A DNA stretch of 64,000 nt from Calothrix sp. FI2-JRJ7 (lineage in GTDB: Bacteria; Cyanobacteriota; Cyanobacteriia; Cyanobacteriales; Nostocaceae), in assembly GCA_019359675.1 (NCBI GenBank), contig JAHHGX010000011.1:1-64000 (forward strand). Direction: 5' to 3'. Under the pieces are notes generated by a model. That model saw nothing but the letters and a program-made list of their open reading frames with translations, did not search any database and was not told the DNA's origin. This document shows, in pieces, positions 61,584 through 64,000 of this stretch (positions within the stretch are counted from its first letter, which is position 1; the number at the start of each line of letters is the position of its first letter). The position numbers and the translations under genes were made by a program.

Positions 61584-62282
61584 TTGAGTCCTTTAATTCA
61601 AATCCAAAATCTCCGCAAAGAGTTTAACGAAGGCGCCAGTACTCGCATGGTGATTCACGATATTAATATAGAATTTAGCGAAGGGGAATTTATAGTTCTT
61701 CTGGGTCAAAGCGGTAGTGGTAAAAGCACACTCTTAAATCTCATTAGCGGTATTGAGAAACCCACAGCAGGGACGGTATTGATTAAAAACACTGCTATTA
61801 CCGAACTTTCCGAGCGTGCGTGTACGTTATTCCGTCGCGATAATATTGGGTTTATATTTCAGTTTTTTAATTTGATTGCCACTTTAACGGTATTGGAGAA
61901 TATCACCCTACCGCTAGAGTTAGCAGGCAAGAAAGGGAAGGAGTTAGAAAAATTAGGTTTAAGTTTACTAGAAAAAGTTGGGTTAGCAGACAGGTACAAT
62001 GCTTTCCCCGACCAACTTTCAGGAGGACAGCAGCAGCGAGTTGCCATAGCACGTGCTTTAGTACATCAACCAATGTTGTTGCTAGCTGATGAACCAACAG
62101 GAAATTTAGATGAAGAGACAGGAGGCAAAGTTTTAAATTTACTGTTGGAATTAACACGTGGCGCCAATAAAACTTTAATTATGGCAACCCACAACCCAGG
62201 AATTGCTAGTTTAGCAAACAGAGTATTACGAATGCAAGATGGGCGCCTGCAAGAGGTAATTACTAGAGAGGTGGCGGCATGA
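61584..62282 (+). CDS. ABC exporter ATP-binding subunit (LolD/MacB type)
   Basis: 232 residues. Walker [20 protein letters not shown]-loop [18 protein letters not shown], signature [18 protein letters not shown], Walker [19 protein letters not shown] and the H-loop MATHNPG are all present. The FNLI...T..ENI..PLEL pattern is typical of LolD/MacB/DevA-like exporters paired with FtsX-type permeases. An ATGA overlap with the next gene shows translational coupling. Confidence 0.92.
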   Translation: MSPLIQIQNLRKEFNEGASTRMVIHDINIEFSEGEFIVLLGQSGSGKSTLLNLISGIEKPTAGTVLIKNTAITELSERACTLFRRDNIGFIFQFFNLIATLTVLENITLPLELAGKKGKELEKLGLSLLEKVGLADRYNAFPDQLSGGQQQRVAIARALVHQPMLLLADEPTGNLDEETGGKVLNLLLELTRGANKTLIMATHNPGIASLANRVLRMQDGRLQEVITREVAA

Positions 62283-64000
62283 GTGAGGTAATATCTAATC
62301 AGCCTTTATTGCTGCTAACTTGGCGCCGTATCCGCAAAAACGCTTTTCAATACCTCTTATTTATTTTGGGTGTAGCGTTGGGTGTGGCGATGATGGTATC
62401 AATTGATTTGGCGAATGGTTCGGCACAGCGCGCTTTTTCGTTATCTACTGATGCTATTATTGGACATACGACACATAGAATAGTGGCAGTTTCACCGAAT
62501 GGGATTGATGAAAGTCTATATACTCAGCTTAGACGAAATATTGGTAATGTAAAAGCGGCGCCTATCGTTGAAGGTTATGTTAATTCTAAACAGCTTGGTT
62601 CTCAACCTTTACGCTTGGTAGGGGTAGACTTATTCGCAGAACCACCGTTCCGTAACTACTTTAATGATAATAGCCCGAAGAATACCGAAGGCGCCACTGC
62701 TTTTTTGACTCAACCCAACACTATTATCCTTCCCCAAGAACTCGCAACGCAATATCAAGTGTCTGCTGGAGATAATATAACTCTAGAATTAGCAGGCAAA
62801 GATATCAACGTTCGGATTGTTGGTTTAATTAACCCTGCGAATAATCTTACTCGTAGTGCATTAAGCAGTATTCTATTTACAGATATTGCCACAGCCCAAG
62901 AAATTTTAGGTACAGTTGGTCATCTAAGCCATATTGATTTAATTCTAGATAATCAGCAACAGCAATCTGCTATCGAGAAAATTTTACCAATAGGTGTAAA
63001 ACTTGATACTGCCGAAGCGCAAAAAAATGCAGTACAACAAATGACTGCTGCATTTGAACTCAATTTAACAGCGTTGAGTTTGCTTGCTTTGGTCGTTGGG
63101 ATGTTTTTGATATACAACACCGTTACTTTTAGTGTAATTCAACGGCGCCCATTGTTTGGTGTGTTGCGGTGTTTGGGTGTAACACCCGGTCAATTATTTA
63201 CCCTAATTATCAGTGAATCTGCCGTACTCAGTATTATTGGTTCCTTACTAGGATTAGGTTTAGGAATAATTCTGGGACGTGCAATAGTTGGTTTAATTAC
63301 CCAAAGCATCAATGATTTTTACTTCGTCGTCAACGTCCAAAACGTTAGTATTTCCCCGTTGAGTTTGGCAAAAGGTTTATTTATAGGTGTTTTTGCCTCA
63401 CTGTTTGCTTCCGCTATTCCTGCTGTTGAAGCAATGCGAACCTCACCCCAAACAACCTTGCAACGTTCAAGTTTAGAAAGCAAAGTTCGTAGTTTACTAC
63501 CTTGGTTAGTATTAGCTTGGGCTGTATTTACTATACTAGGCGCCGGACTGTTACGAATTGGCAATGGTGGCTTAATTCTTGGTTTTGCAGGGTTATTTGC
63601 AATATTACTCGCTGCGGCATTTTTAACACCACCTGTTACAGCATTTTTAATGGAGTCTTTAACGTCGGTAGGAAATTTGCTTTTTGGTATCGTTGCTAAA
63701 TTAGCAACACGAGATATTGTTCGGTCTTTAAGTCGTACCTCAGTAGCAATAGCTGCCTTAATGGTTGCTGTCTCAGTAATTGTTGGGGTATCAATAATGA
63801 TTGGTTCATTTAGAGGAACCGTTGTAGAATGGCTTGATCAAACATTACAAGCAGATATTTACGTTACACCTCCCAGCACCACAGCAAACCGTGTCTTGGG
63901 TAAAATATCACCCGAAGTCGTTGAGGAAATGAAAACTTGGCGAGGTTGGGATGATTTTGTCACCTACAATGAAACAGAAACCATAGTCAAAGAATTCAAC
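62279..64000 (+). CDS. FtsX-like ABC permease, cut by window end
   Basis: 574 codons to the window edge with no stop. Begins [22 protein letters not shown]1 [20 protein letters not shown], then a MacB-type periplasmic domain (about 45-260: [35 protein letters not shown]). TM2 [20 protein letters not shown] starts the first FtsX core ([19 protein letters not shown], three helices). A second set starts after [20 protein letters not shown]. The two-core layout predicts a roughly 800-900-residue permease extracting lipids or lipoproteins or assisting export. Start chosen at the overlapping ATG. Confidence 0.88.
   Translation, partial: MSEVISNQPLLLLTWRRIRKNAFQYLLFILGVALGVAMMVSIDLANGSAQRAFSLSTDAIIGHTTHRIVAVSPNGIDESLYTQLRRNIGNVKAAPIVEGYVNSKQLGSQPLRLVGVDLFAEPPFRNYFNDNSPKNTEGATAFLTQPNTIILPQELATQYQVSAGDNITLELAGKDINVRIVGLINPANNLTRSALSSILFTDIATAQEILGTVGHLSHIDLILDNQQQQSAIEKILPIGVKLDTAEAQKNAVQQMTAAFELNLTALSLLALVVGMFLIYNTVTFSVIQRRPLFGVLRCLGVTPGQLFTLIISESAVLSIIGSLLGLGLGIILGRAIVGLITQSINDFYFVVNVQNVSISPLSLAKGLFIGVFASLFASAIPAVEAMRTSPQTTLQRSSLESKVRSLLPWLVLAWAVFTILGAGLLRIGNGGLILGFAGLFAILLAAAFLTPPVTAFLMESLTSVGNLLFGIVAKLATRDIVRSLSRTSVAIAALMVAVSVIVGVSIMIGSFRGTVVEWLDQTLQADIYVTPPSTTANRVLGKISPEVVEEMKTWRGWDDFVTYNETETIVKEFN

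Overview
The window looks like a filamentous, probably heterocyst-forming, cyanobacterium (Nostocales). Markers are a Ycf34 protein, XisH/XisI (fdxN-element excision controlling) family genes, DUF4058 and DUF1822 proteins, CHAT and CHASE2-CHAT proteins, a two-partner-secretion filamentous-haemagglutinin-like exoprotein, RTX-type giant proteins, a PEP-CTERM-like protein and RuvC/TsaE/YvcK of cyanobacterial type. The DNA is AT-rich. The palindrome GGCGCC is strikingly over-represented, while the usual cyanobacterial HIP1 octamer GCGATCGC was not noticed at all.

Layout. 0-10.5 kb is an accessory stretch: a CsbD-like protein, a PEP-CTERM-like protein, a broken and an intact copy of a HEAT-repeat gene, an orphan HigA-type antitoxin, an R2K-type ATP-grasp protein, an Rpn-type nuclease and a YspA/SLOG-like protein. 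10.6-14.1 kb is a giant double alkaline-phosphatase/RTX protein. 14.1-15.2 kb is repeat-rich intergenic DNA with a WD40 remnant. 15.2-21.3 kb carries an orphan ribbon-helix-helix antitoxin, a Kir channel, a GT61 transferase, the CCA-adding enzyme, Ycf34, a truncated D12 DNA methylase and a PD-(D/E)XK protein. 21.4-27.6 kb is mostly housekeeping: tsaE, a yvcK-like gene, ruvC, a PuuE-like deacetylase next to an AllA-like protein, and an L,D-transpeptidase. 27.8-33.5 kb is a 1909-residue repeat adhesin. 33.8-42.8 kb has a response regulator, SDR, alpha/beta hydrolase, YgfZ/GcvT-like protein, GT4, DUF4058, a TPR gene with an in-frame stop, and an AMIN/class A beta-lactamase-like protein.

43.4-60.7 kb is the most interesting region. 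It holds a TPR-CHAT protease-like protein, DUF1822 and a sigma-70-like factor on the minus strand. Divergent from these are a PPC-calpain-like (C2) peptidase, a small membrane-anchored protein, a haemagglutinin-like exoprotein flanked by broken pieces of paralogues, a truncated HlyD adaptor, a CHASE2-CHAT protein and DUF928. Two caspase-like CHAT proteins, a calpain-like protease, a dedicated sigma-like factor and an exported adhesin form a plausible but uncharacterised sensing/protease module. The window ends with xisI plus truncated xisH and a LolD/FtsX-type ABC exporter cut by the window edge.

Decay and repeats are the second theme. There are at least ten gene remnants (HEAT x3, SnoaL-like, WD40, D12 methylase, DUF4058, haemagglutinin x3, xisI, xisH, hlyD, TPR). 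Several repeat families fill the intergenic DNA: GTGCGTGACGC hairpins, AAACCTGGTTTCT MITE-like elements, GTAGAGACG palindromes, TCATTCTGAGCG elements, an 8 x 35-bp minisatellite, a 9 x 6-bp array and 9-bp STRR-type repeats. In a few places repeats have become the ends of reading frames. No rRNA, tRNA or CRISPR array was recognised.
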